64,000 bases of DNA. Source: Branchipolynoe longqiensis. Lineage: Eukaryota; Annelida; Polychaeta; Phyllodocida; Polynoidae. Where the stretch lies: the NCBI GenBank assembly GCA_030323885.1, contig CM059194.1, forward strand, positions 11,952,963-12,016,962, read 5' to 3'. Under the pieces are notes generated by a model that was not told where the DNA came from, searched no databases, and saw only the letters and a list, made by a program, of their open reading frames with translations. This document shows positions 23,440-33,588 of the stretch, piece by piece; within the stretch, counting starts at the first letter, position 1; every line of letters starts with the position of its first letter. Made by a program: the position numbers and the translations under genes.

Positions 23440-23562
23440 ACCATGGATGCAAAATTAATTTTGGCATCCACGCCAAAACTCTGACACCATAGACTGTCGC
23501 CATCTTGTCTTTTTGCATTCTTTTCCATTTCAGCCACTCTGTGCTGATTTAAATAGCAGTTG

Positions 23563-25199
23563 GTGTGGAGGGGAAGGCTGTGAAGAAGGGGGAAGCCACC
23601 AGGGAGGAATACAGCATCTCCGTGCGGATGGTGGAGGCCCACCCCTCCTTCCCCTCTGACTCCATCCCCGGCCTCCTCCACCATAACCTGACGGTGCTGA
23701 GGGACAACATCACCCATCCCTGGCCTACTGTCCGTAGATACTCAGAGATGGTTTTCACCTGGATTGCGGACGGTAGGCTGCCCGATGGGTGGCACAAGCC
23801 CGACTCGGATTGCCCCAATGCACAGGCACGGTCGTCCAAGGCCGACGGTCGCACGCCCTACAGCGAGGAGGCCTATGCCGTTCCCTGCCCTGCCTGGAAC
23901 CGCGACCCCGCCTGGTGCGGCCTCGGGCGCCCGGAAGCATCACCCCTGCGCATATTGTGCCAAGGTGAGGCATATCCTCACAGCTCACAGTGAGGCTTAC
24001 ATAACATAGACGCTGGAGTTGTCACTACGCCGCCAGCGCCCTCCCCGCCCCACCTACACCAACCACGGGGAGGCCCGGGAGCACGAGGTTCACCTCCTCG
24101 ACTTTGCCCGGACCGAGCTCGCCCACGGCGCTCTCGCCGGCCCCTTCCATGTCCCCCCCTTCACACCCTGGGCCCAGGTCTCCCCGATGATGACCCACCC
24201 CAAGTCGGGCCTGAGCAAGAGGCAGGTCATCGTCGACCTCTCCTACCCTCCCGGAAGCAGCGTCAACGCCGGCATCCCCCGTCGGGTAACCACGGGTAAC
24301 CACGGCCGTCGCCTGGATCCTCCGGCGCGAGGGCTTCCATGCCCTCTTCGACGTCGATGTCGATGACTTTGTCGGGTGCGAGCTCTCCTACCTGAGGGCC
24401 CGCCAAGCCTTCGATGGCTTCATCACCCTCATCGGCGCCCTCGGGCTGGAGGTCGCCTACGGGAAGTGCCACCCTCCCACGGTCCGCCTCACCTGGCTCA
24501 GATTCGCTCTCGACAACAAGGTGATAATGATCCGGATCGCCCCCGACAAAGTCGAGGATCTCATCGTCGACTGCGAGGCCCGGATCGCCCACCCCACCCT
24601 CGGCCGCTGTGAGCTCCAGAGTATCCTCGGCCGCCTCAACCAAGCTGTGTCCTTCCCACAAGGAAGTTCATGGGCCGCCTCCTCGCGGCCCTGCTAAGCT
24701 GTTATGGCGCCGCCTCCCTCACCCTCGGGGAGGAGGCCCGCCGCAACCTCAGGTGGTTTGCGCTCTACCATCGCGCCTCTATCGGCCTCCACCTCCTCCG
24801 CGCCCCTAAGGTCCGCTGCCTCGTGATAGAGTGCGACTCCTGCCTCACCGGCAGCGGGGATTACTCCCCGACGGGCTGTTACGCCTCCAGCTCTCCTCCA
24901 GTCACGCTCTCCTGCCATTCCTTTTCCACCCACTCACCCATACTTATTTTCTTTCTCCTCTGAGGGTGGAGGGCTCTTTGGGGCTCCCTCTTCCCCCCCC
25001 CCCCTGAACTCTCGCCATGTGCGCTGACTGACATTTATATCTCCTCATTGCATTGCCCTATTTATTCTACTTTATTCATTATCCTGTACTATCCTTCACT
25101 TTTGATCATCCTGTATTATCCTGTATGTTCATCACACTCCTGAATAAAGTGCTCTTTTTCCACCCTCAGCCCGTTATTCCTCCTTCGTCACGTATCATA
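23563..25199 (+). mobile_element. family D YR retroelement, internally deleted (copy 3)
   Basis: Opposite in orientation to the other copies. Its left part encodes the gag-like region (HPWPTVRRYSE near 23720, WIADGRLPDGWH near 23770, CPAWNRDP near 23890, then HPCAYCAKVRHIL in another frame). The RT starts near 24046 (PPRPTYTNH, then VIVDLSYPPG near 24230). A deletion joins GIPRR to the region around the active site, where it reads VDVDDFVG, so the catalytic Asp-Asp lost in copies 1 and 2 is kept. RNase H breaks off near 24850. The end carries AATAAA near 25144 and the family terminus. The 5' end is truncated at the junction with duplication copy 1. Confidence 0.8.
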
Positions 25200-25208
25200 G
25201 GGGAAGTC

Positions 25209-25508
25209 TGCACTTCAAATATCTCAACAGTTTGCCATTTAAAATGAAAATTACTCAAACTAAAGTATGGTAGATTATAACGGTCAACCGAATATATTTA
25301 TCTTAGAAAATTACAGAAACTCAAAACCATCGGGTTATGCACCATTCAAGTCTGTCAGCAGGTAGGCCTACAGTCTGATCGATCGTTTTGAGTTTCTCAC
25401 ATTTTTTCTATATAAATATATTAGGTTAATCATTATAATCTACCTTACTATAGTTTCAAGTAATTTTTATTTTAAATGGCAAACTTTTAAGATATTTGAG
25501 GTGCAACC
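25209..25508. mobile_element. foldback element FB, copy 2
   Basis: The same inverted-arm structure as 23143-23439. The sequence that follows it in other copies (CCATGGATGCAAAATTAATT) is interrupted here by the solo LTR, and resumes at 27764. Confidence 0.8.
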
Positions 25509-26417
25509 ATGTATTATATTCTGGATGCCCGGCCGTCTGAGCACCAGATAATACCACAAAACTCTTCCCAGATGCGTTCTGACAACTGTCGGTCAGTTCA
25601 CATCTGATGCCCCTCTCAAACAAACTCATAAGGAAGAAAGGGAAGACAAGTCACGAAAGATTGACAGTGAAGAAGTTGTGCTTTATTGGCATCAACTCCT
25701 GTTCTCCTACTAGTGACCTATCACCCTGACCCCTTACCTTCTGTCCACACCAAGCCTCATTACTCTAGTTAGGATGTATCAGAATCAGTGCCTACAGCCC
25801 ATTGAAACGGAGTCCCATGGTTGTTGCACACAGCTCAGTTTGTATATTTGATCAGCATCAGACAGAGTGTCTGGGTACCTGCCCAAGAGGGAGTGTGTCT
25901 CCCTCCAGAGTCAGGAGTAGAGTGTTGCTGCCCAGTGTGTCTGGAGCAGTGTCCAGAATAATCAATATCAAAGTGAGGCTAGTGTGGTCAGGCACAGCAC
26001 GGGTGCAGGGGACTGGACCTCCCACAGCCAGCCAATCAGGCACCCTGCACAGCCTGGGAGGCGACAACCCCCCCGACGGGCAACAGTCACCCAACCCAGC
26101 TGCAGGTGGTGGACATAATGTATGCAGTATGGCTGGTGTGCTGGCCCATCGGCCCCATGGTAACAGGTAGTTGCAGACAGTTGCAATAAATATATATATT
26201 AAAAATGTCCTTTTCCTCCACTTGCATCCTTTCTGGTGCATAGAGGGAACATTTCACCAAATATTAACTGTCTCTTATATAGTAACATCTCGTCATAATC
26301 TTGGGCACTATGTACTAACATATATCTCCCATAGCCTAATATGTCACACAGCGAGTGGGGCACCCACTGCTTTTCTATTACATAACCTTGGTCCCCACTC
26401 CGTCGCCCGAGGATAAT

Positions 26418-27711
26418 GATGCGCGAAAAGGAAGAAGGGAAGGCGGGGGTGGGAAAAAGGCGTTTTATTAATGCCTCAACAGAGGATACAGAGGAACAGA
26501 TACACATGCAAGGAACAAGGAAAGGGCTCATGAGGAGCAAAGAAACAGGCTCGTGAGGAGCAATACAGTGATGGGCTCATGAGGAGCAGAGGTAATGCAG
26601 GAGGGGCTCATGAGGAGCAAAGTCAGAGTTCTGGTAGAGGGGGTGCCTCGAGAGGCTGGGCCGTGTCGCCCGAGGTGTGAGGTGCGAGGTGGTGGGCCCC
26701 GGCTTCGTCTGGGCGGCGTTTCGATTGGTGGTCGCTGGGAGGTTGTCCGTGGAAGTCGCGGGGCTGTCGGCAGTGGTGAGGGTTAGGCGCCAGGAGGGGC
26801 CCCCCGGGCCGGCCGGGGGGGGGGGGGGGGCGGCGGATCAAAAATCCGCCGAGGCGGCCGGGGTCTGGCGCTCACGGGCTTGCTTGGTGAGGCATTCGGC
26901 CTCGCAGTGCCTGGTCAGTAAGCGCCGCACATTGGCGCAGTAGGCGCAGATGTGCCGGCGCCTGTCTCCCACCTCGCCGTGGGCCTCCCCGATGTGGGCC
27001 CGATCGCACGAGGCGGGATCGCGGTTCCAAGCGGGGCAGGGGGCCCCGTGAGTGTGCCTATCGTAGGCGGTGCGGGCGTCGGCTTGGGGCCGGGGCGGGT
27101 GTGTGCCTCGGGCCCATTCGCCTCGGGGCAAGTCCTCGCCTCGGGAGACTGGTGTTGCCGGAGGGGTGGGCGTGGTGATGGAGTCCATCCTCAGGGTGTT
27201 GAGGGCCACAGGGTCGTGCCATCCGTGGGGGAGCCTCCCGTCCGCTATCCAGGTGAAGATGGCCTCGGAGTAGCGGCGGACCGTAGGCCACGGATGCACG
27301 AGGATATCCCTCATCACGGTGAGGTGGTGGTGGCATAGGCCCTGGAGGGAATGCTCGGGGAAGGCTGGATGTCCGGCGAGGGTGAGGAGGGCGAGGTTGT
27401 ATTCATCGCGGGTGGCCTCCCCTCTCTTGACCGGCTTCCGCTCAGGGCCCCTCTCGATGAGGTCCGAGGGGAAAATGTATCCCGAGGGGATGCCTTGGCG
27501 CCTGCCGGCGCGCTGCGCCTCGGCGGAAGCGAGGATGTCTCGGACGGCGTCGGCCGCGGATGCTGGGGTGTAGTCCTCGGCGACGTCCTGGAGGTAGGCC
27601 ATGGGAGGCGCGGGGCGGTGTCTGGTGAGGTGTGAGCACAGCGCGACAGCCCGGGGCGGGGGAGGGTCTCTTCCTCTCCTCGCATCAAACGTAATGCTTC
27701 GCATTACGACC
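26418..27711 (-). mobile_element. family D YR retroelement, gag-only deletion derivative (copy 4)
   Basis: This 1.3-kb element keeps the family 5' end (GGTCGTAATGCGAAGCATTA, a small hairpin) and 3' end (AATAAA, then CGCGCATC) but lacks RT, RNase H and recombinase. The junction is near a G-run at 26817-26830. It sits in the LTR with no target duplication, as expected for recombinase-mediated integration. It must depend on proteins from other elements, if it was mobile at all in this form. Confidence 0.8.
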
Positions 27712-27713
27712 AA
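26838..27713 (-). CDS. gag-like protein of family D YR retroelement
   Basis: This is an uninterrupted frame of 291 residues, the best-preserved coding sequence of the family. The middle carries HPWPTVRRYSEAIFTWIADG and RLPHGWHDP. The C-terminal third has a candidate zinc-binding cluster: CPAWNRDPASCD, then RHICAYC and LLTRHCEAEC. The same blocks occur in copies 1-3, where the frame is broken. By position (first ORF of a YR retroelement) it should be a nucleic-acid-binding structural protein; that is inference. The start at 27713 is in the terminal 5' sequence; a later methionine (MAYLQDV, about residue 38) is equally plausible. Expression is unlikely to be independent of a complete element. 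Confidence 0.65.
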   Translation of the reverse strand: MVVMRSITFDARRGRDPPPPRAVALCSHLTRHRPAPPMAYLQDVAEDYTPASAADAVRDILASAEAQRAGRRQGIPSGYIFPSDLIERGPERKPVKRGEATRDEYNLALLTLAGHPAFPEHSLQGLCHHHLTVMRDILVHPWPTVRRYSEAIFTWIADGRLPHGWHDPVALNTLRMDSITTPTPPATPVSRGEDLPRGEWARGTHPPRPQADARTAYDRHTHGAPCPAWNRDPASCDRAHIGEAHGEVGDRRRHICAYCANVRRLLTRHCEAECLTKQARERQTPAASADF

Positions 27714-27763
27714 TGCTCTCTGCCAATATATAATTCTGAACCGAAAATCCGTATATTTTTACA

Positions 27764-28450
27764 CATGGATGCAAAATTAATTTTGGCATCCAGGCCAAAA
27801 CTCTGACACCATAGACTGTCACCATCTCATCTTTTTGCATTCTTTTCCATTTCACCCACTCTGTGCTGATTTAAATAGCCGTTGGATACTGGAACCAGTA
27901 ATTCCACTTCCAGTTCGACACTAAACCAAGTTTTGCCCGTATTTAGACTACATTGTCAGTCACCCCTACTGTAAGTATGGGGTGAATCTTTCATCATACT
28001 ACAAGTATATGGGGTGAATCTTTGAGTGATAGTAGTGCTCATGCTAGATAAAAGATTCACCCCATACTTGTAGTAGGGGTGAACGACAGGGTAGTCAAAA
28101 TAGTGGCGAAAACTGCTTTAGAATGGTACAGGAAGTGGAACCCCTAGTTCTAGTATCAAATGGTTATTTATATCAGCACAGAGTTTGTGAAATCAGTGAG
28201 AATGCAAAAACACAAGATGGCGGCGATAGAACACCGTCGATTTTACTTTAAAGTCTGTTAAACTATATGTTTTATTATATTTCTAAGCTCAAAAGTAGCA
28301 GGGAAATATGAAGACGTATATATAAAGAATATATTTTGCTTCTTAAATTAAGCTCAGTTCATTTCTCCACTATGTCGAAATTCTTCGTCCGTTTTTCTAT
28401 CGGGTTGGTTTTCACCCCTACTACAAGTACCGGGTGATCTTTTATCTAGA
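27764..28450. repeat. inverted repeat region with CACCCCTACT ends
   Basis: Sequence at 27768-27930 (ATGCAAAATTAATTTTGGC, then GGAACCAGTAATTCC) is repeated inverted at about 28130-28230. The centre holds short inverted words GTATGGGGTGAATCTTT / AAGATTCACCCCATAC (28000-28080), repeated again near 28405-28445. It is probably a composite foldback element. No coding sequence. Confidence 0.5.
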
Positions 28451-28453
28451 TCA

Positions 28454-28692
28454 GACGAGATGGCCGAATGAGTTAGAGCGTCCATCTCCCATGTTGGTAT
28501 ACCATGGGATCGTGGGTTTGAACCCTGGTCGAGTCAAACCAATGACTTAAAAATGTATATTTGTCGCTTCCTAGCCAGGCGCTCAGCATTAAGAGGATAG
28601 GGCAGGGACTGGTTGGCTCAGTGTCAGGATAATGTGACTTGAGTGGGATATCAGGTCATGGTACCAGTGGCCTGGTTTCCCAGTGGTAGAGA
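28454..28692 (+). mobile_element. tRNA-derived SINE, family S
   Basis: A clear head: GATGGCCGAATGAGTTAGAG (A box) and GGGTTTGAACCCTGG (B box), then GAGTCAAACCAATGACTTAA and TTGTCGCTTCCTAGCCAGGC. It ends early in the distal core, so it is 3'-truncated compared with 55053-56312. The head is tRNA-like but too altered to be a functional tRNA gene. Confidence 0.8.
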
Positions 28693-29142
28693 CTTGCAGA
28701 AAATTGTCAAATATCAGAGTGGCTTTCAAAACAAATGTATTCTGATAAAGTTCTTTAAAGACCTTTAATTTGTCATATGGATGGACTTTAATAGGTCAAG
28801 TAGAAGCAAAGTTATGGTGCATAATGTACACCAAAAATGGGGTATTTACCTCACAGTAAGTACATAGGGTTATAGGGGCAGGAATTTTGATCAGGGTAGT
28901 ATCGAGCAGCCAAGGGAGGTGTGAATGCCAAGTGCCATGAGCAGAGGTGAGAGGGTCAGCAAAAGTGTTATAACTCTCAAATCGCACCATATACAAGCAA
29001 ATCGCTTGGCATATACACAGATAACATGTTTAAGAACCATATTATATTAATTTTATATGTGTTTATATTCGAATGCTACAGACCCTCCATTAAATAATAT
29101 CTATGTAATGTAATTTATATAGCACAGAAATTGCATACTGAC

Positions 29143-29259
29143 CATTTTCACAGCGTAAACCATCATAACCCATGTCACAATTGACACAACCATATTCATC
29201 AACACCAGCAAGACAGTGACCACCATGCTCGCACGGGTCTGACGCACACCCATCTCTGT
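29143..29259 (-). CDS. EGF-like exon with CxxC spacing
   Basis: A 117-bp phase 1-1 exon: CATTAG acceptor (AG at 29260-29261) and GTCAGT donor (complement of 29137-29142). It encodes 39 residues: DGCASDPC, EHGGHC, YGCVNC, YDGLRC. C4 and C5 are separated by two residues instead of the near-universal one. The N-terminal RDG deviates from the calcium signature. It lies between the two duplicated EGF pairs and has no duplicate upstream, since copy 2 lacks this segment. Confidence 0.85.
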
Positions 29260-29613
29260 CTAATGGATTAAAAGAAAATAAGGCCTTTAAGCAATTTGAT
29301 AAGTAGCTGACCCCTTGTTTGAATGGGTTTTACTTTTAGGTACACTGATCTGTATCAAAATAATGAAAATCAAACATGGTTTGCTTACAACTATCATTTT
29401 CAACATACAGGCAGTAGAGGCCATTAGATTTTAACCTACCTGACTGCTGAAAATAGACTATTGAATTCATTAGAAACCGAAACTACACATAAATTTATCA
29501 TATTCACACAATTAAAGGACTATCACAATTCACAGTGATACATCATAACTGTAATTGACAATAAGGGGGACTATCAGCAAATTTGGCAGTTTGTATGAAG
29601 ATTGAATACTGTC

Positions 29614-29653
29614 TTGTTTCACAGTTGGTGCCAATATAACCATCGACACATAA
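29614..29653 (-). pseudogene. relic of an EGF exon (C-terminal third)
   Basis: Translation gives CVDGYIGTNCETR, the C5-to-C6 end of an EGF module. The intron sequence beside it (ATCATAACTGTAATTGACAA...GGGGGACTATCAGCAAATT) matches that beside the EGF exon at 16634 (near 16560-16610). The first four cysteines are gone and the donor GT is replaced by GA, so it cannot be spliced. It is evidence for an older exon duplication. Confidence 0.65.
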
Positions 29654-29836
29654 ATATACCAATGACATACTTACTGGTCTCCGTTTACGTAAATTATTTC
29701 AAGAGCAATGCAAGCTATGTTCAAAATATCCATTTGCTTGTTATTGCATGAAATAAGTAATGTTATTAGATCTGATGAAGTTACTTTACCAAGAAAACAT
29801 TTAAGCAAACACATAATATGATTATTCAAATATGCT

Positions 29837-30961
29837 AGTTGTGAGTCATATGCGGTTTCAAATTCACATGGAACCCATGACAAAAGTTGAAATTTTTGCA
29901 GGAATTCAATATTTGTCGATAGCCATTGATAGTTTTGGGGATGTTGTTAAATTAGTGAATTATGAGTCATTAGTTGTACTAGAGACTCCTAGTAACCTGC
30001 CTGATGCATGTCTGGATTACCGTAGCAGATTACCTCCCTGTATTTTCTACTCTATTTACGCAAGAGAATGAGCAATTACAATATGGACACTGACAGAGTA
30101 TAGGAGTATATTGTATTTCATCAGCCTGGGGCAGGTGATGCTAATGACAGGCTGCATGAGGAGCGTGGTCGGATGGTGCTGTCCGGATGCGCTATGGCGT
30201 CCGGTCATCGTTCATGTGGACACCACGCCCTGGTAAAGATCATGTGGTTTCGTACGCACGGAACTGGTTAGGGGGTGGTATCACGGTTGAATCATGGATC
30301 CTTAATTGGTTGCCGAGCATCCGATCGTGGTAAGCAGCACCGGGCAGGATGCCGGGCACCGATCCTCACCAGCAGCCTAGTCAGACGGATGTGGCTGAGA
30401 TTCTCAGATGGCCCCATCCAGAATTTGTTCTTGATTGGCTCGGGTTGGTTGATTGATTGGAGTCATTTGATTGATTCAAGTCATATGATTGAGTTTGGTC
30501 AGTTGATTGATTTTAGGTCAGTTGATTGATCGGGTTAATGATTGATTTTGGGTCAGTTGATTGTCGGGGTCAATAATTGATTGGGTCAATGGTGATTTAA
30601 GGAATTGTTGATGGAATATGAGTGTCTGGTCCAATGATGTAACCTGTCTTTAGTCCCTGCTTGTGTTGCTATTCTGCCCTGGCTTACCTTATTTTTTTAA
30701 CTTATTTTTTTATTTTGGTCATTAAGTTTGAATGGGGCCTGAGCATGCAAGAGAAGTAGTGCACACAACGCGGACAGTAACAGGATGGATAAAGACATTT
30801 TTAATATATAAATTAAGATTAACTCATGGGGCAGGTAGAACTAGTGTAAATAAGTAGTAAGGTAGCCGGTTCGAAGCCACCGTCTATATTGGGACCGCCA
30901 TTCTGGTATAGATTTTGGACCCGTGATTGTCTAAACAATTACTGTTAAACAAGTAGATGGG
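29837..30961. repeat. duplicated intronic block, copy 1
   Basis: This 1.1-kb block recurs at 42828-43932 with moderate divergence. It includes a minisatellite of TTGATTGATT words (30443-30605). In copy 2 it follows the larger duplication almost directly, so both are probably parts of one longer duplicated unit that later lost the 23.6-29.8 kb section. No coding potential was recognised. Confidence 0.85.
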
Positions 30962-31274
30962 TCGTTCTCAGAAACTGTGTGCCACTTGAGGTAGTCTACT
31001 TGAAATGCATATTTCAAAGAAACCCATTATTGGAGTGTCAATATTTTGATTTCATCATTTAGCCCACTAGTGTCCGATATATATGAGATCAAAAGTTAAT
31101 GTTTATATTGTGTATTATGTATCTTATTGGGATGGATGTAGCTAAATAATTACATCATTAATTTGTGACATTGTCAACAGGATTGAAAATAAAGTGTCAC
31201 AAACTTAATGAAAACCTCTGTACAACAGCACATTTCACTTCAAATGGTCATGTCTCCAACGTGAGAAGGAGTGC

Positions 31275-31925
31275 TCAGGCGTCTGCAGTGAAAATCGAGC
31301 TCTGATCGGGCAAACGTCCGCCAAATTTTTCCCGTCGGCAGACTACCGCAGCAGCTACCCGCCTTTGGTCTTTCGAACCATCAGTGTATATGGAGAGGTG
31401 GTCTGCAAACTGGCCTTGAATCTCTGCATGCAGTCCTTGGTACTCGAGTGGATGTGTCCCAGACTTCCTCAGTTCCGTGAGTCGGAGGATAACCGATGGC
31501 TTTCTCAGCGACCACGGGGGATGTTCTGGGACTTTGGCATCCTCCAACACGTTCAAATCCATGACCAAGGCCTCCATATGAGGTTTCATTCGGAGCCTCA
31601 GTGGCCGGATGTAATTTGGCCTGGCTTCATACCTGGATTTGTCATGTTGCTCGAATAGACAATTGTGTGCAGGATTCAATGCATTAGTTTTTATCTTGAC
31701 TACATATTGCATGGCCAGTTTGATTCTCCTGTTGTTAAGTGATGGTTCATTGGCGTCAACGTAGAGGCTCTGAACCGGTGAGGTGCGGAAGGCCCCAAGG
31801 GCCAGGCGCAGTCCCTGGTGGTGGATCGTGTCTAGCAGCCCAATATATGATTTCCTTGCGGAACCGTATACTATGCTGCCGTAATCCACTCGTGACCAAA
31901 CCAAGGTTCTGTACACGGATAGCTG
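31275..31925 (-). pseudogene. I-type LINE fragment: RT C-terminus and start of RNase H
   Basis: On the minus strand: SRVDYGSIVYGSARKSYI, then LGAFRTSPVQSLYVDA, the conserved C-terminal RT region of I-clade elements, followed by an RNase H opening (SIYTDGSK...) that stops after SSIFTADA at 31275. I-clade LINEs carry a C-terminal RNase H, which supports the clade. Both ends are missing; the 5' end abuts a YR retroelement at about 31926. The frame is open across the fragment. Confidence 0.8.
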
Positions 31926-32109
31926 GGTTAGAAAGCTTGGCGGGTGTGTTGGCACATTGCTGTAAAGTAATCCGCCAGGTATACGACCTGGTCGCATCTG
32001 CCAAAAAACGCGACCACAAAGTGTGCCTGAATGACAAATTCCGCCTAGACCTGAAAATGGTGGCTGGAATTTGCAGCCACTTTTAATGGAAAAGACAACA
32101 TCATTTCGG

Positions 32110-32598
32110 CCAATCAATCCATCTCCGTCTATAGTGATTCGTCGCTATTCGGGTTCGGTGCTATCCACTCCAGTGATTGGATAGCCGGTGCCTTTGAAAT
32201 CGGGAATGCGAAGGCATTGCAGGGATGGCTAGGGCATCAATTTGAGGAAGCTAAGGATGTCGGTTGCAGAACCGACAACATTAATGTTCTTGAGCTGTGG
32301 CCCATCCTGGTGGCAGCGCGCCGCTGGGGCCAGCTATGGTCGGATAGAACCATGGTGTTCGTCACAAACAACACTCAGGTCCGTGCCGCAAAAATAAAAA
32401 ACCACCATGAAATGGCTACGACTGATATTCTGGATGTCGATCCAGTATAATTTTGATGTACAATCGGTATATATTAGCACCCATGACAACGTAGTGTGTG
32501 ACAGCCTGAGCCGGCTGGGCGAATTTAAGAATATTGCTAGGGTGAGAGATGCAGATGTAACGGGGGCCATGTGTTGTCATGACCTATTTGATTGTTAA
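32110..32598 (+). pseudogene. RNase H domain of family P
   Basis: SVYSDSSLFGFGAIHS near 32128 gives the first catalytic aspartate, NINVLELWPILVAARRW near 32280 the glutamate, and VFVTNNTQVRAA near 32358 the third acidic position, where TDN is expected but TNN is found. VCDSLSRL near 32497 is the closing box. A frameshift near 32405 separates the last part. Loss of the third acidic residue and the frameshift indicate an inactive copy. Confidence 0.75.
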
Positions 32599-33563
32599 TC
32601 CAGACTGGGAACGACTCCGGGTGGAATGCGGGGACTTCGAGGAAGCCCATTACGCCGCCACTACCAAACTGACCAGGTCGGTCCAAGTGAAAGCCTACTT
32701 GGAGTTCTGTGAAATTTTCGCGGACAAGGTTGCCCCGTACCCATGCCCACCTGATCAATTGTGTATGTATATGTCATTTCTCACTCGGAGGATGTGGTTC
32801 AACTCTATAAGACAGTATGTTAGTGCAATTAATAATCACCTGAAAGACCTGGGCTGCACGCCTATAGATCATACTAATCATCGTATAAAAAAGTGTATGT
32901 CAGGTATACGCAGGTCTTTGGGAGACGCTCCCAACTAGGCTCCACCACTGCTACCATACCAGCTAGTAAGATTATTCGCAGTTATGTTCCTTACACCAGG
33001 ACATACGGCGCTACGAGCGGCTGTATTACTATCGTTTAGGGCCTTGCTCAGAAAATGTCATGTGTCAGAGTCAGAGTCCTCACTGCTCAGGTCAGACTTC
33101 ACCTTCTACAGGCGGGGGATGATGATCCGGGTGCGGTTGTCAAAGACCATACAGTACCATGACCGAGTTCACCGAATACCGGTGTCAACCATACCCAATC
33201 CGGCCTTGTGCGCGGTTTATTGGGTACGTAGGCATTTTGCAGAAGTGGCCGCTCCCCCGAGGGCCATGCCTTCAAAATACCGAGGCTAGGTGGGTCAATT
33301 TCCATGCCGCACTCCTTTTACTTGTCGTCCTTAAAATGCTTGTGTGAGCGAGCAGGCCTTTGGCCCGCAAATTTCACAACACATAGCCTCCGTAGAGGGG
33401 GAGCCACCTTCTTGAGGCAATGCGGGGCCTCGATCCTTGAGATAAAAGAGAGGTGAGACTGGAAGTCGGACGCTGTGTTTGAATATTTGAGAGCGCCTAT
33501 GGGACAGCGGTTAGCAGCGGACATGCACATGGCTGCTATCCTAGCGAACGATCAAAGATAATC
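32579..33563 (+). pseudogene. tyrosine recombinase of family P
   Basis: The N-terminal core-binding domain (VKAYLEFCEIF, then QYVSAINNHLKDLG) runs to a TAG at 32936. The catalytic domain follows: FRALLRKCHV near 33040 carries the first arginine, HSLRRGGAT near 33376 the histidine and second arginine, and AVFEYLRAP near 33470 the nucleophilic tyrosine. A frameshift near 33290 and a TGA just before DWKSD break it. Tyrosine recombinases join DNA without duplicating the target, replacing the integrase of LTR elements. Confidence 0.8.
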
Positions 33564-33588
33564 CTGTGTCTTGGTGGGTTTGGGCCTC

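Larger units (their letters stand above)
13123..23562. repeat. segmental duplication, copy 1
   Basis: This block repeats as 33375-42774 in the same orientation, at an offset of about 19.2-20.2 kb depending on insertions. It contains the recombinase tail and split repeats of a PAT-like element, two EGF exons, a reverse-transcriptase remnant and a GC-rich YR retroelement. Away from 17.5-20.1 kb the copies differ by scattered substitutions only. Copy 1 carries a MITE (13347-14016) and a solo LTR (17081-17415) absent from copy 2, and lacks about 250 bp present in copy 2 at about 38600-38850. Confidence 0.95.
25512..27763 (-). mobile_element. solo LTR family L, reverse, split by a YR element (TSD CATG)
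   Basis: The minus strand begins TGTAAAAATATACGG at 27763 and ends CCAGAATATAATA at 25512; CATG flanks both sides (25508-25511, 27764-27767). LTR sequence occupies 25512-26417 and 27712-27763. The rest, 26418-27711, is a YR element inserted after the first 52 bases. Joining the flanks gives the LTR consensus exactly in length. Confidence 0.85.

Noticed and set aside
26952..27338. Plus-strand glycine-rich frame over copy 4
   Set aside because: Antisense of the gag-like frame; composition effect.
28454..28530. tRNA gene at the SINE head
   Set aside because: A and B boxes are present, but the cloverleaf is not formed, the acceptor stem is missing and the same head recurs on other SINE copies.
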